The position numbers and the translations under genes were made by a program. The notes beneath the pieces are model-generated. The model was given only the letters and a program-made list of their open reading frames with translations, made no database searches and was not told the origin of the DNA. A DNA stretch of 9,963 nt from Bacteroidales bacterium (GTDB taxonomy: Bacteria; Bacteroidota; Bacteroidia; Bacteroidales; Dysgonomonadaceae), in contig JAAZMQ010000330.1 in assembly GCA_012798745.1 (NCBI GenBank), positions 1-9,963 on the forward strand. The letters run 5' to 3'. This document shows, in pieces, positions 1 through 7,280 of the stretch; positions within the stretch are counted from its first letter, which is position 1; every line of letters starts with the position of its first letter.

Positions 1-1042
1 ATTCGTTGAAGAAACGTATTGCTTTTTGGGTTAATTTTACACCGATTCCCGGCAAATCGGCTACAATTATTTTGCCGTTTTCGAGCTTTGCCCCATCGAA
101 ACAATCGTTGGCAATGAGCAACGCACCGTCGAGATCGGCAAAATCGAGCCCCGATGAAAGTTGTGCCGCGGCCGATATGGCGCACGATGTTTCTGTCATG
201 CAGCCGATCATCACCTTCATCCCCAACGCTTGGGCAAGATGGCGCATTTTCCATGCTTCACGCATACCGGTACATTTCATCAATTTGATGTTGATCCCCG
301 AAAATGCTCCTTTCACCCGTTCTATATCATGAAGTCGCTGCACCGATTCATCGGCGAAAACCGGTAGAGGGCTGTTTTCGGTAATCCAGGCATTGCCTTC
401 GTAATCGTCTTTTGCCATCGGTTGTTCCACCATCACTACGCCTTTCTCCTTCATCCAGTAAATCATATCCAATGCATAGTGTTTATCTTTCCACCCCTGA
501 TTGGCATCCACCGTCAGAGGAAGGTTGGTAACACTACGAATGGCTTCTATTACACGCTTATCGTCAGTTCCGCCCACTTTTACTTTCAGTATGTTGAATC
601 GTCCTAAGGCTTCTTTGGTCTTTTCGCGTATCATTTCATCGGTATCGATGCCAATGGTAAACGTAGTATCGGGAGCCTTCATTTTATCCAGACCATATAT
701 CTTGTACCAGGGGACGCCGATAATTTTTCCCGCCAAATCGTGCAATGCAATATCAACCGAAGCTTTTGCTGCTGTATTTCCCGGAGCTATCCGATCTACA
801 TATTCAAGGATTTCTTCCAGGTGGGTAGGATCATGGAATCCCGAAAGATCTACCTCCTTTAGAAAGTTGATAACCGATACCTGTGTTTCACCTAAGTAGG
901 GAGGGAGAGAAGCCTCTCCGTAACCTTCCAGGCCATCGAATTCGATTTTAGTAAGCACCACAGGTGTGGTTTTTCGCGAAAAGCCGGAAATCGTGAAAAC
1001 GTGTCTCAGTTGAAGGTTATAAGGAGTCCATGACAGTTTCAT
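1..1042 (-). CDS. L-Ala-D/L-Glu (dipeptide) epimerase, enolase superfamily; C-terminus cut by window edge
   Basis: Predicted to epimerise L-Ala-D-Glu to L-Ala-L-Glu in the cytoplasm so that murein dipeptides can be hydrolysed and reused (known role of the YcjG/YkfB family). The 347 visible codons are in one frame with no internal stop. The N-terminal capping domain covers about residues 1-125. The barrel then shows the family residues in order: KVK (K153 and K155, second Lys catalytic), metal ligands D179 (VDANQ), E206 (EQP) and D231 (ADES), then IKLMKCTG with K253/K256, one of which is the second acid/base Lys. The ATG at 1042 gives the usual start of this family. It lies 12 bp after the stop of the NlpC/P60 gene, so the two are very likely co-transcribed. 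The ykfC-ykfB pair of Bacillus has the same logic. Only the extreme C-terminus is missing. Specificity for Ala-Glu over another dipeptide is inferred mainly from this neighbour. Confidence 0.93.
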   Translation of the reverse strand, partial: MKLSWTPYNLQLRHVFTISGFSRKTTPVVLTKIEFDGLEGYGEASLPPYLGETQVSVINFLKEVDLSGFHDPTHLEEILEYVDRIAPGNTAAKASVDIALHDLAGKIIGVPWYKIYGLDKMKAPDTTFTIGIDTDEMIREKTKEALGRFNILKVKVGGTDDKRVIEAIRSVTNLPLTVDANQGWKDKHYALDMIYWMKEKGVVMVEQPMAKDDYEGNAWITENSPLPVFADESVQRLHDIERVKGAFSGINIKLMKCTGMREAWKMRHLAQALGMKVMIGCMTETSCAISAAAQLSSGLDFADLDGALLIANDCFDGAKLENGKIIVADLPGIGVKLTQKAIRFFNE

Positions 1043-1054
1043 CCTGTTTTAATT

Positions 1055-2188
1055 TCATTCGTTCGGACAATAAAACATATTTTTATCGATTTCTTCGATA
1101 CCGGGTGTATTAATTTCGCCAAGTATACGTTTTGTGCATAAATACCGACCGGTATTGTATTCGTCATACAAGAGGTCGGCCGAATCGAAGCTGCCGATTC
1201 GGATGTAATCCGCTGCATGAACAAACCGTTTGTTGCCGATATAAATACCCACGTGCACCACACGTTCCTTGGAATTTTCGCCGGAAGCTTTTGTTCCAAA
1301 AAATACCAGATCACCCGGCTGAGCATTCTCGAAGTTCCCTTTTTCGTCGATCAGTTTGCCTGAAAGAACTTGTTGCGATGCATCGCGAGCGAGAACTATG
1401 CCGTGCATAAAATACACCAATTTAGTGAATCCGCTGCAATCCATTCCTTTTGAGGAGGTTCCTCCCCATAAATAGGGAATACCTATGAATTGTTTTGCCG
1501 TTTTCACAATCTCTTCGCCTGTCAATAACCGGCTTTTTATCCACTTTTCGAAGGGTTGAGCATTGGTTTTCGACACAAAAGCTTCTCTGCCGTCGGGATA
1601 CGATACATGGTAAAATTTTCTTTTTTTATCTTTCACCACCAATATATCACCGGCCACCAAGTCGGAAATGTTTTGAGATTTCGCATTCGGTTTTTCATAC
1701 GAAAAGGCATGCAATGAGGTTACAATTATTTTCGGCTGTTGTAGATAGGTTTGCAAAGCTGCTTTTGTCATCGGCTCAACCGAACCGTTTATCCATCCGA
1801 TATATTTGTCGGGTGTTTGGATTCGTTTCCAGCTCCCTTTTTTGTCAAGAATTCTCACCGGTGTACCCAGCAGCGCTTGCGAAACAATTTCTGTACTGTA
1901 TTTCGGATTATAATAAATTGTTCCTGTTGAATTGTAGACGACGCCCCACGTTGCTTCACCGAGTTTTTTATCGGGAAGCAGTCGGATACTGTCTTTTACT
2001 CGTGGCGCAACTTTTTTGGCTTTAGACAGCACCTCATTATATGCAGCGCGATTTGTTGTTTCCCCTTTCAGTATTAACGTATCTTTTTGCCGGTATGTTT
2101 TGATATTAAAAACCTCAATCCGTGTATCAGGGGCATATTTTGCCCGCACCGATTCAATAATTTCGCGGATATCTTTATTTTGAGCCAT
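1055..2188 (-). CDS. NlpC/P60 gamma-D-glutamyl-L-diamino acid endopeptidase with SH3b domains (YkfC-like)
   Basis: Cysteine peptidase predicted to cut the D-Glu to diaminopimelate bond of murein peptides and release L-Ala-D-Glu, the substrate of the epimerase encoded 12 bp downstream. With the start used here it is 377 residues. A short N-terminal segment (residues 1-70) is followed by two SH3b-like domains (about 75-145 and 155-220) and the NlpC/P60 domain (about 230-350). The catalytic triad is visible: C251 in DCSGF, H312 in VHVGIY and H324 in FVHAAD, preceded by a YLWGG loop. In YkfC the Trp/Asp around the catalytic Cys help bind a free N-terminal L-Ala. The start is uncertain. The open frame reaches back to a TTG at 2257, overlapping the previous gene by 19 bp, and another ATG lies at 2206. 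ATG 2188 was preferred because the recognisable domain begins at once after it. The residues just before (FFVSMAQ) resemble the end of a signal peptide, but no complete signal peptide can be read, so the cellular location is open. Confidence 0.9.
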   Translation of the reverse strand: MAQNKDIREIIESVRAKYAPDTRIEVFNIKTYRQKDTLILKGETTNRAAYNEVLSKAKKVAPRVKDSIRLLPDKKLGEATWGVVYNSTGTIYYNPKYSTEIVSQALLGTPVRILDKKGSWKRIQTPDKYIGWINGSVEPMTKAALQTYLQQPKIIVTSLHAFSYEKPNAKSQNISDLVAGDILVVKDKKRKFYHVSYPDGREAFVSKTNAQPFEKWIKSRLLTGEEIVKTAKQFIGIPYLWGGTSSKGMDCSGFTKLVYFMHGIVLARDASQQVLSGKLIDEKGNFENAQPGDLVFFGTKASGENSKERVVHVGIYIGNKRFVHAADYIRIGSFDSADLLYDEYNTGRYLCTKRILGEINTPGIEEIDKNMFYCPNE

Positions 2189-2238
2189 AGAAACAAAAAA
2201 GGGCATTGTTGAATAACAAGTTTGCGAAATATACGACT

Positions 2239-3582
2239 TTATAGTTTCATTTCCCAACCTTTTTCATAAGTTCTACTCCATAATTTTAATGCGTCCTTAT
2301 CATTAAGGATGTGCCCGTTATTAGGATTGATTGTTAATGTTTTCTTCGTTCGTTGCGAAATATTACCCAATTGTGCTAATGTTGAGCTGATACAACCTGT
2401 ATTGATATCTGCATTTAGCGGGGTGTTTTCTTTAATCGCTTTTAAAAAATTCGAAAAATGAAAAGCGTCTAATTGTTCAGCAGGATTTGTTAGATCCCCA
2501 GGTTTAAATTCCAGATTGCTGGCTATGTCTTTAATGATTTTATTTTGCAGATCATAAATTTTATAAGCATTTCCACCTCCAATTACCAATGTTCCTTTTT
2601 CCCCGTAAAAAGAAGCTCCTGCCGAGGAATCTTCTATAGAGCGTCCATTACAGCTTCTCCCTTCCCATGTGATAAGTTTGTCATTGCCAAATTCAAAATT
2701 GATGATCTGCGTATCGGGAAATTCCCAATCATCATCATAGCAATATCTGCCTCCGGAAGAATTTACAGTAGTGGGATAGGTCAGATCCATACCCCAGCGA
2801 AGGAGATCGATAAAATGGACAGCATTATTCCCGGATTCTCCTGTACCCCAATTATAAAACCAATGCCAATTATAATGAAGGAAATTGTCTTTATAATGTG
2901 GTACTCGTGGAGCAGGTCCTTGCCACAATTCCCAATCGAGCCATTCGGGTACGGGCACTATTTTACCTTTTCCGATGGGAGGTCTGTTATTGGCATACCA
3001 TGCTTTTCCGAAATAGACGTTTCCTATAGCTCCCTCTTTGACTTCTTGAATAGCGTTGATGACATTAGGCCATGACCTACGTTGCATGCCGGTGGTAACT
3101 ATTACTTTGTATTTTTTTGCAGCCTCCATTAAAATTTCGTTTTCGGCCGGATTGTGGCTGGTCGGTTTTTCAAGATATACGTGTTTTCCCGCTTTCATAG
3201 CCATAAGGGCAGCCGGTGCATGCCAATGTTCGGGAGTAGCAATAATAACAGCATCTAAATCGTTTAATTCAAGTAATTTTCTAATATCCCTTTCCCCTTT
3301 CGGTTTTTTCCCGGTTAATTTGTCAATAGTGGCGATACATTTATTCATCGCTCTGCTGTCAACATCGCAAACACAACCTATTTCACATCCTTTTTGGCGT
3401 GCAAAACCCATTGCGAGTGCATTTCCGCGTGAGTTTACACCAACAACCCCTATTCTAATTTTTTCGTTTGAACCCATGATGTTTTTATAACTTTTGGCAC
3501 TAAACGTTGGTAAAGTTCCTCCTACGGAAACTGCTGCTGTCCCCATCGCAACATCTTTGATGAATTTTCGTCTTGTGATCAT
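2239..3582 (-). CDS. Gfo/Idh/MocA family oxidoreductase with Tat signal (intact copy)
   Basis: NAD(P)-dependent sugar or cyclitol oxidoreductase family, 447 residues. A twin-arginine signal opens the protein (TRRKFIKD, then a small-residue hydrophobic stretch to about residue 30), so export to the periplasm is likely. The Rossmann domain starts at residue 42 with GVVGVNSRG. Asp73 in CDVD is at the usual cofactor-binding position, followed by ATPEHWH (116-121) and EKP (138-140), the family's lysine motif. The C-terminal alpha/beta domain carries NNAVHFIDLLRW, the usual substrate-side histidine region. Exported members of this family can use a tightly bound cofactor to oxidise sugar hydroxyls; the substrate here is unknown. 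It is the first gene of a likely three-gene operon with the NlpC/P60 peptidase and the dipeptide epimerase, and has its own AT-rich upstream region. It is clearly distinct from the broken oxidoreductase at 5813-7267, so it is not a recent duplicate. Confidence 0.93.
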   Translation of the reverse strand: MITRRKFIKDVAMGTAAVSVGGTLPTFSAKSYKNIMGSNEKIRIGVVGVNSRGNALAMGFARQKGCEIGCVCDVDSRAMNKCIATIDKLTGKKPKGERDIRKLLELNDLDAVIIATPEHWHAPAALMAMKAGKHVYLEKPTSHNPAENEILMEAAKKYKVIVTTGMQRRSWPNVINAIQEVKEGAIGNVYFGKAWYANNRPPIGKGKIVPVPEWLDWELWQGPAPRVPHYKDNFLHYNWHWFYNWGTGESGNNAVHFIDLLRWGMDLTYPTTVNSSGGRYCYDDDWEFPDTQIINFEFGNDKLITWEGRSCNGRSIEDSSAGASFYGEKGTLVIGGGNAYKIYDLQNKIIKDIASNLEFKPGDLTNPAEQLDAFHFSNFLKAIKENTPLNADINTGCISSTLAQLGNISQRTKKTLTINPNNGHILNDKDALKLWSRTYEKGWEMKL

Positions 3583-3615
3583 AGTACATGTAATTATTCT
3601 GATTCGATAACACTA

Positions 3616-3623
3616 CAAATTTA
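3616..3623 (-). promoter_or_regulatory. Candidate Bacteroides-type -7 element upstream of the intact oxidoreductase operon
   Basis: On the minus strand the octamer TAAATTTG matches the Bacteroidota -7 consensus TAnnTTTG exactly and sits 33 bp before the ATG at 3582, in a very AT-rich stretch. No convincing TTTG -33 box was found at the usual 19-21 bp spacing, so this rests on the -7 match, its position and the absence of any other nearby promoter candidate. Confidence 0.42.
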
Positions 3624-3672
3624 TCGAATTATATTTTGTTTTTTCTCCTTATTAACGTTATTTGTTCTTCAA

Positions 3673-3705
3673 AAAACGCAAATCACATGTTGCATATTAC
3701 GTTTT
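3673..3705. promoter_or_regulatory. Imperfect inverted repeat, possible operator
   Basis: AAAACGCAA at the left end and TTACGTTTT at the right end are inverted copies that agree at 8 of 9 positions, separated by 15 bp and centred at 3689. It lies about 50-80 bp upstream of the candidate -7 box, where an activator might bind. Short AT-rich repeats like this arise by chance, so the regulatory reading is an inference. Confidence 0.25.
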
Positions 3706-3787
3706 GTTATCGTTGTTTAATCACCACTGCTTGTAAATCTTAAATCAAGTCATTGAAATTAGAAAAAACGGCATTCGATTCCTTTCA

Positions 3788-3816
3788 CGATATTCGGACA
3801 AGGGGCCGGGATACCG
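3788..3816 (-). other. Imperfect GC-rich hairpin downstream of the broken glycosidase gene
   Basis: On the minus strand CGGTATCCCGG pairs with CCGAATATCG across an 8-nt loop, with one wobble, one mismatch and one bulge. It stands out as a GC-rich island in an AT-rich gap, 56 bp after the reconstructed stop at 3873. A run of six T follows only about 19 nt later, so it is not a canonical intrinsic terminator, though it could be a degraded one closing the decayed operon. Confidence 0.25.
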
Positions 3817-3872
3817 TAAAAGGATGAAAAACCGACTTCTTTTACAATTCCAATTTATATCGATTATTTGTT

Positions 3873-5119
3873 TCAGTAAACGGCTATGGCGCTTGTAATG
3901 GGTTGCTGGCGTCCGTCATGGGTTTTATCGTTTCTTTTCCGTTGATGAGCATGCATGAAGAACCTCCGCCATCCAGATTGATTGCTTCGGAGCAACCGAT
4001 TTCCAATAGCCTATTGGCTACCTCTTGCAACGTTAATCCGGGAATTGATTCGGTTTTGTTACGTCCTTCATACATGAAAAATATGAGATATCCGCTTGGA
4101 GTATAGTCAATAGCCGAACGAGGGTTGTTGTTGGTCCCACACCGCTTGCTTCATCGAACATTTCTGCTTCCCATGTGTTTTTGTATTCGCCGTCTTTTAT
4201 CAATACCGGTCCTGCGCTGGTGGCTTCATTGGGTTTCCAAACAATCCCTTTAGAAGGAAATGTTGCTGACGGCTTCGGTTGAGGAACCTGTCCCGGCTTA
4301 TTTGGCGAAGGAATTTCGTAGCAATAAATTGTTGTATTGTCCGGCGTATAACACCAATGTGTCGAAAAAGTGTTATTACTATTCAAACCGAAAGCTCCTC
4401 ACGTTGGGTAGTAAGTAGCCGAGATGCCATTATAGGTTCGTGAAAAAGCCGTGTTTTACGGATTAATCAATTTTCCTTTACTCACAATTAAACCCACAGA
4501 CGAGTTTTCATAAAAATACCACCATTCATAACTGCTTTTGGATGGTTGTAATTTGTGTAAAACTGAGTTGGTGTGGGTTTAGATCCCTCATATTTGGCTT
4601 CCCCCCATACTGAAAATCGTGTTGCGGAATTATTCATATCCGTAGCAGCAATGTATGCTTTTACGTTTTTATTGTTTATTTTATTCGTGTATTTGTAAAT
4701 CGATAAATATTCGGGCAATGTGCCCCATGTCTCGGTTTTTTGCCATCCTTTTAAAGTCGGATCGAATTTAAACTTAATTTTAAATCGATATGTTATTTTC
4801 ATATTTCCTTTTTTACCGTAAAACTTTGTGTTCCTCGGATAAAATCGAATATGGCCGTTGAGTTTTCGGGAGTTGCCATGGAGACACCTTCAGCCAATTT
4901 AATCTGAATTTTCATGTTCGAAATATCTACTCCATCGGCAAATTCGATAAAAACAGTATGTGCAAAATTATCTATCGTGATTTGGCGGGTCTCTGCATTT
5001 AATACCTTCACCTCTTTGACGAGATAGGTGACCGGTTCGGTTGATGTTTCTTTATGTTCGCAAGAAAAAGCAAATATCGTTATAAGCGGTAACAGTAGGA
5101 TAAATATTTTTCTCGTAAT
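3873..5119 (-). pseudogene. Phosphodiester glycosidase family (NAGPA-like) lipoprotein, broken
   Basis: Joining five frames gives about 410 residues. They comprise a lipoprotein signal (basic TRK, hydrophobic run, FAFSC with Cys, then EHKE), an N-terminal domain to about 4800, and the NAGPA fold with YYPT, GPVLIKDG and the hallmark NLDGGGSS. Family members cleave phosphodiester-linked sugars; this one would have sat in the envelope. Lesions, in order: the open frame begins after a TAA with ATT ACG AGA, so there is no usual start codon before the signal peptide. A frameshift lies in an A6 run (4809-4814). Another falls at about 4518, after the NGG motif. An in-frame TAA is at 4456-4458, and a TGA at 4399-4401 replaces the Arg of the YYPTR-GAFG motif. 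Further frameshifts lie at about 4122-4136 and 3920-3928. The last frame ends naturally in SAIAVY then TGA at 3873. It starts 24 bp after the broken isomerase gene and was surely part of the same operon. Family assignment is firm; the native substrate is not known. Confidence 0.85.
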
Positions 5120-5143
5120 TTATGTTATTTATATTTTAAATCG

Positions 5144-5819
5144 CTATAAAATGTCATTTGCCACACGGTTGAAATATGCGATCGATTCTTTTATTTGGGG
5201 TAAGTTGTTTTCCCAATCGGCCTCGTATTCTATCGTAAAATACCCTTTGAAATCTTGTCTTTTCAGTTCCTCCATCATCCCTTTCCCCACACCACGTCTT
5301 CCAACGTTTCTTCTTCACCCTGCGGAGCAACGTCTTTGAAATGCAACGAGATGATTCTTCCTTCGAGTTCTTTCAGACAAGCAATGGGGTCGAGGTTCAT
5401 CCTTTTGTAATGCCCCACATCGGCACACGCTCCCAGCAACTCGCTTCTCTCCCGAATGTCGTTCAGAAGAATTTCCGGTTTCCAGTACGATTGTTCGCTC
5501 GGGTGATTGTGAACGGCTACCTTTATCTTGTGTTTCTTTGCGAGGTTTTCCACCACATCCCAGTCTTCATGAGCCGGTTCTGCCGCAATGAATTCCATCC
5601 CCATGTTCTTCGCAAAGGAAAAAATCTTTTCTCATTCCTCTCTCGTGGTGGTCCATACCCCCGAGGAGACGATTTTTATGTTCCTGGAAGAAGCGGCATC
5701 CTTAAGTTTTTTATCCGGTCTTCGTCAAGCCCGTATCCGAACGTTTCTTCTCCGAAACCGTCTCCGAGTTTTTGGCCCGGATAGATTTCGATGAATTTGA
5801 TTCCCAGTTCCTGTGTTTT
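5144..5819 (-). pseudogene. Sugar phosphate isomerase/epimerase-like TIM barrel (AP_endonuc_2 fold), 5'-truncated and broken
   Basis: The remnant of about 225 codons starts abruptly inside the barrel at KTQELGIKFIEIYPG and ends at TAG 5144. Putative metal ligands are readable: Glu in AAEP, His in VHNHP, Asp/His in CADVGHY, His in LHFKD and Glu in IEYE. Known members of this exported Bacteroidota type are roughly 300 residues, so the signal peptide and first strand-helix unit are gone (my estimate: 50-80 residues). Other lesions are a one-base loss in an A6 run (5707-5712), TGA at 5632-5634 where TGG is expected (REE-W-EKIF), and a frameshift at about 5277-5285. The last may include a small deletion, since WGKG is followed directly by MMEELK where relatives have several extra residues. 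The family covers isomerases, epimerases and lyases acting on sugars. Next to an exported oxidoreductase, a lyase or epimerase on keto-sugars is a reasonable guess. Confidence 0.85.
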
Positions 5820-5822
5820 ATC
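5808..5822 (-). other. Deletion junction fusing the oxidoreductase 3' end to the isomerase interior
   Basis: Upstream of this point the frame reads the C-terminal end of a Gfo/Idh/MocA protein (AKEMAEEWIKH). Immediately after, in another frame, the sequence reads TQELGIKFIEIYPG, which belongs inside the first part of the TIM barrel. No stop for the first gene, no spacer, and no start or signal peptide for the second remain. A deletion removing both gene ends and the spacer is the simplest explanation. The exact breakpoint cannot be fixed without an intact relative. Confidence 0.75.
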
Positions 5823-7267
5823 CATTCTTCGGCCATCTCTTTGGCATTGAATTCCGCATATTCCCTGTTGAATCTCGGGTCACCGTCTATAACGGCATAT
5901 TTGTTGAGGGTGACTATTTTTAATTTATCCGACGGCGAGATATTGGTAAACCGCATGTGCTCTCCATTCCATCGCAATACCCGGTGCAACCCCGCAAGAC
6001 GCACAGCCAAGACCGCCCATTAAACCGTTTCGCTGAAAGGACCCGAAAATTGAAAATTGGAGGAGGATTCGATCCTGTTCTTGGGGGATTCCTTGCAGGC
6101 CCTGATCCAATCCTGTTCATGGGCATTCGTATTCCATATGTTCCCATTCCCACCTTTAATGCGAGGGATGGTTGGGGACAGAGGTGTAAAATCGCGCATT
6201 TTCGAGGTGGGAAGCAATGTCGGATTCATTCCATAGCAACCCGTCATGATTTTCCCTTTTGTTCCGACAAGGATGATGCCCCCGTTTTCGTCGCCCATCA
6301 TCTTTCCGTCTTTCAATTCTTCGGGGCGTTCGGGCAACAACCCTCCGTCATACCAGTATACTTTCAATTCGGGCATGTTTACTTTGCCCTTTGGATGGCC
6401 GTGCGGGAAATTTATAGGTTATTTTTTCGGCCTGAGACGGGGAGTAGAGATTTACCAAAGTAGAGCTGGGCGACACACTGATCGGATATTTCAAATCCAG
6501 CGCCTAAAACAGAGGGTCCATGATATGGCATGCCATGTCGCCCAATGCTCCCGTTCCGAAATCCCAAAATCCACGCCAGTTCCATGGAGTATATGCCGGA
6601 TCGTACGGCCGTTTTTCGGCCGGACCGATGAACAAGTCCCAATCCAATGTCGGGGGAACGGGAACGCCTCCTTTGGGTTCGTCCAATCCCTGTGGCCAAA
6701 TGGGACGATCCGTCTAACAATGCGCTTCGTATACCTCGCCGATAACTCCCGCCTGTACCCATTCGGCAATCTCTCTGCACCAATCGAAAGAATTGCCCTG
6801 GTTGCCCATTTATCTTGTGTTTTTTCGCTAATCGCGTGAGCAATCGCGATTCATATACGGAATAGGTCAGCGGTTTTTGCATGTAGGCATGCTTGCCCAA
6901 CGTGATGGTATGGGCTGCTACGCCCGCATGGGTGTGATCGGGAGTGGCAACCATGATCGCATCGATCGTCTTGCCCATCTCGTCAAACATCACCCGCCAG
7001 TCCTTGAACCTTTTTGCCTTCGGATAATCGTCGAACGTTTTTGCGGCATAGTGCCAATCCACATTGCATAAGGTAACGATGTTTTCCGTATTCATGTTCG
7101 CCAGATTGCGGCGTTCTATGTCGCCAACATCTATCCCGGCTATGTTCAATTTGTCGCTGGGTGCGGTATGTCCCATGCCTTGCCCAATACCGTATTCGGT
7201 ACGATAGTGATACCTGCGGCGGTTGCTGCTGCCGTCTTTAAAAATTTTCTCCGCGAATAGGTTTCAT
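5813..7267 (-). pseudogene. Gfo/Idh/MocA family oxidoreductase with Tat signal, broken
   Basis: Joining frames from ATG 7267 gives about 485 residues. They run from a Tat signal (RRKFLKTAAATAAG) through the Rossmann domain, VATPDHTHAGVA, QKPL, MGNQGNSFDW, a Trp-rich middle (PWNWRGFWDFGTGALGDMAC), YWYDGG and NAHEQDW to WNGEHMRFTNI. Lesions: frameshifts near 7256 (inside the Tat motif), 7178, 6811 (about 8 bases lost after KHKI), 6388 (one extra G), 6023 (lost base) and 6010 (extra base restoring the frame). In-frame TAG at 6714-6716 and at 6504-6506 stand where Trp is expected (AHC-W-TDRP and PLF-W-ALDL). The NAD-binding loop reads GIDVGDIE where GxGxxG glycines are expected, and CNVD stands for CDVD. 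The 3' end is lost in a fusion with the isomerase remnant. The start is 13 bp after the glycohydrolase gene stop. Sampled lines here reach 50-58% G+C, against 28-40% in lines from the intact genes. Confidence 0.9.
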
Positions 7268-7280
7268 GATGTTTTATCAA

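Larger units (their letters stand above)
3583..3872. other. 290-bp intergenic region between the decayed operon and the murein-recycling operon
   Basis: No coding sequence was found on either strand. It holds the candidate -7 box (3616-3623), an inverted repeat (3673-3705) and a GC-rich imperfect hairpin (3788-3816). It is the only long gap in the window and marks the boundary between the broken genes and the intact three-gene operon. Confidence 0.7.

Noticed and set aside
6..899. Plus-strand open frames opposite the epimerase
   Set aside because: They have no family-like motifs and lie antisense to a clearly recognisable minus-strand enzyme.
2189..2257. TTG 2257 as the NlpC/P60 start
   Set aside because: It gives a 19-bp overlap and an N-terminal stretch without signal-peptide or domain character; kept only as an alternative.
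1495..3490. Plus-strand open frames of 144-176 codons
   Set aside because: They are antisense to the intact NlpC/P60 and oxidoreductase genes and have no recognisable domain or start context.
4799..4814. Programmed frameshift in an A6 run with overlapping ATGA
   Set aside because: It looks like a slippery site, but three further frameshifts and two stops in the same gene make simple decay more likely.
4399..6716. Stop-codon readthrough or recoding
   Set aside because: TAA, TAG and TGA all occur in frame together with many frameshifts, and the intact genes use ordinary stops, so no single recoding rule fits.
7110..7140. Diversity-generating retroelement or RIP-like hypermutation behind the G to A changes
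   Set aside because: No reverse transcriptase or template repeat is present, changes of C to T also occur, and RIP is a fungal process.
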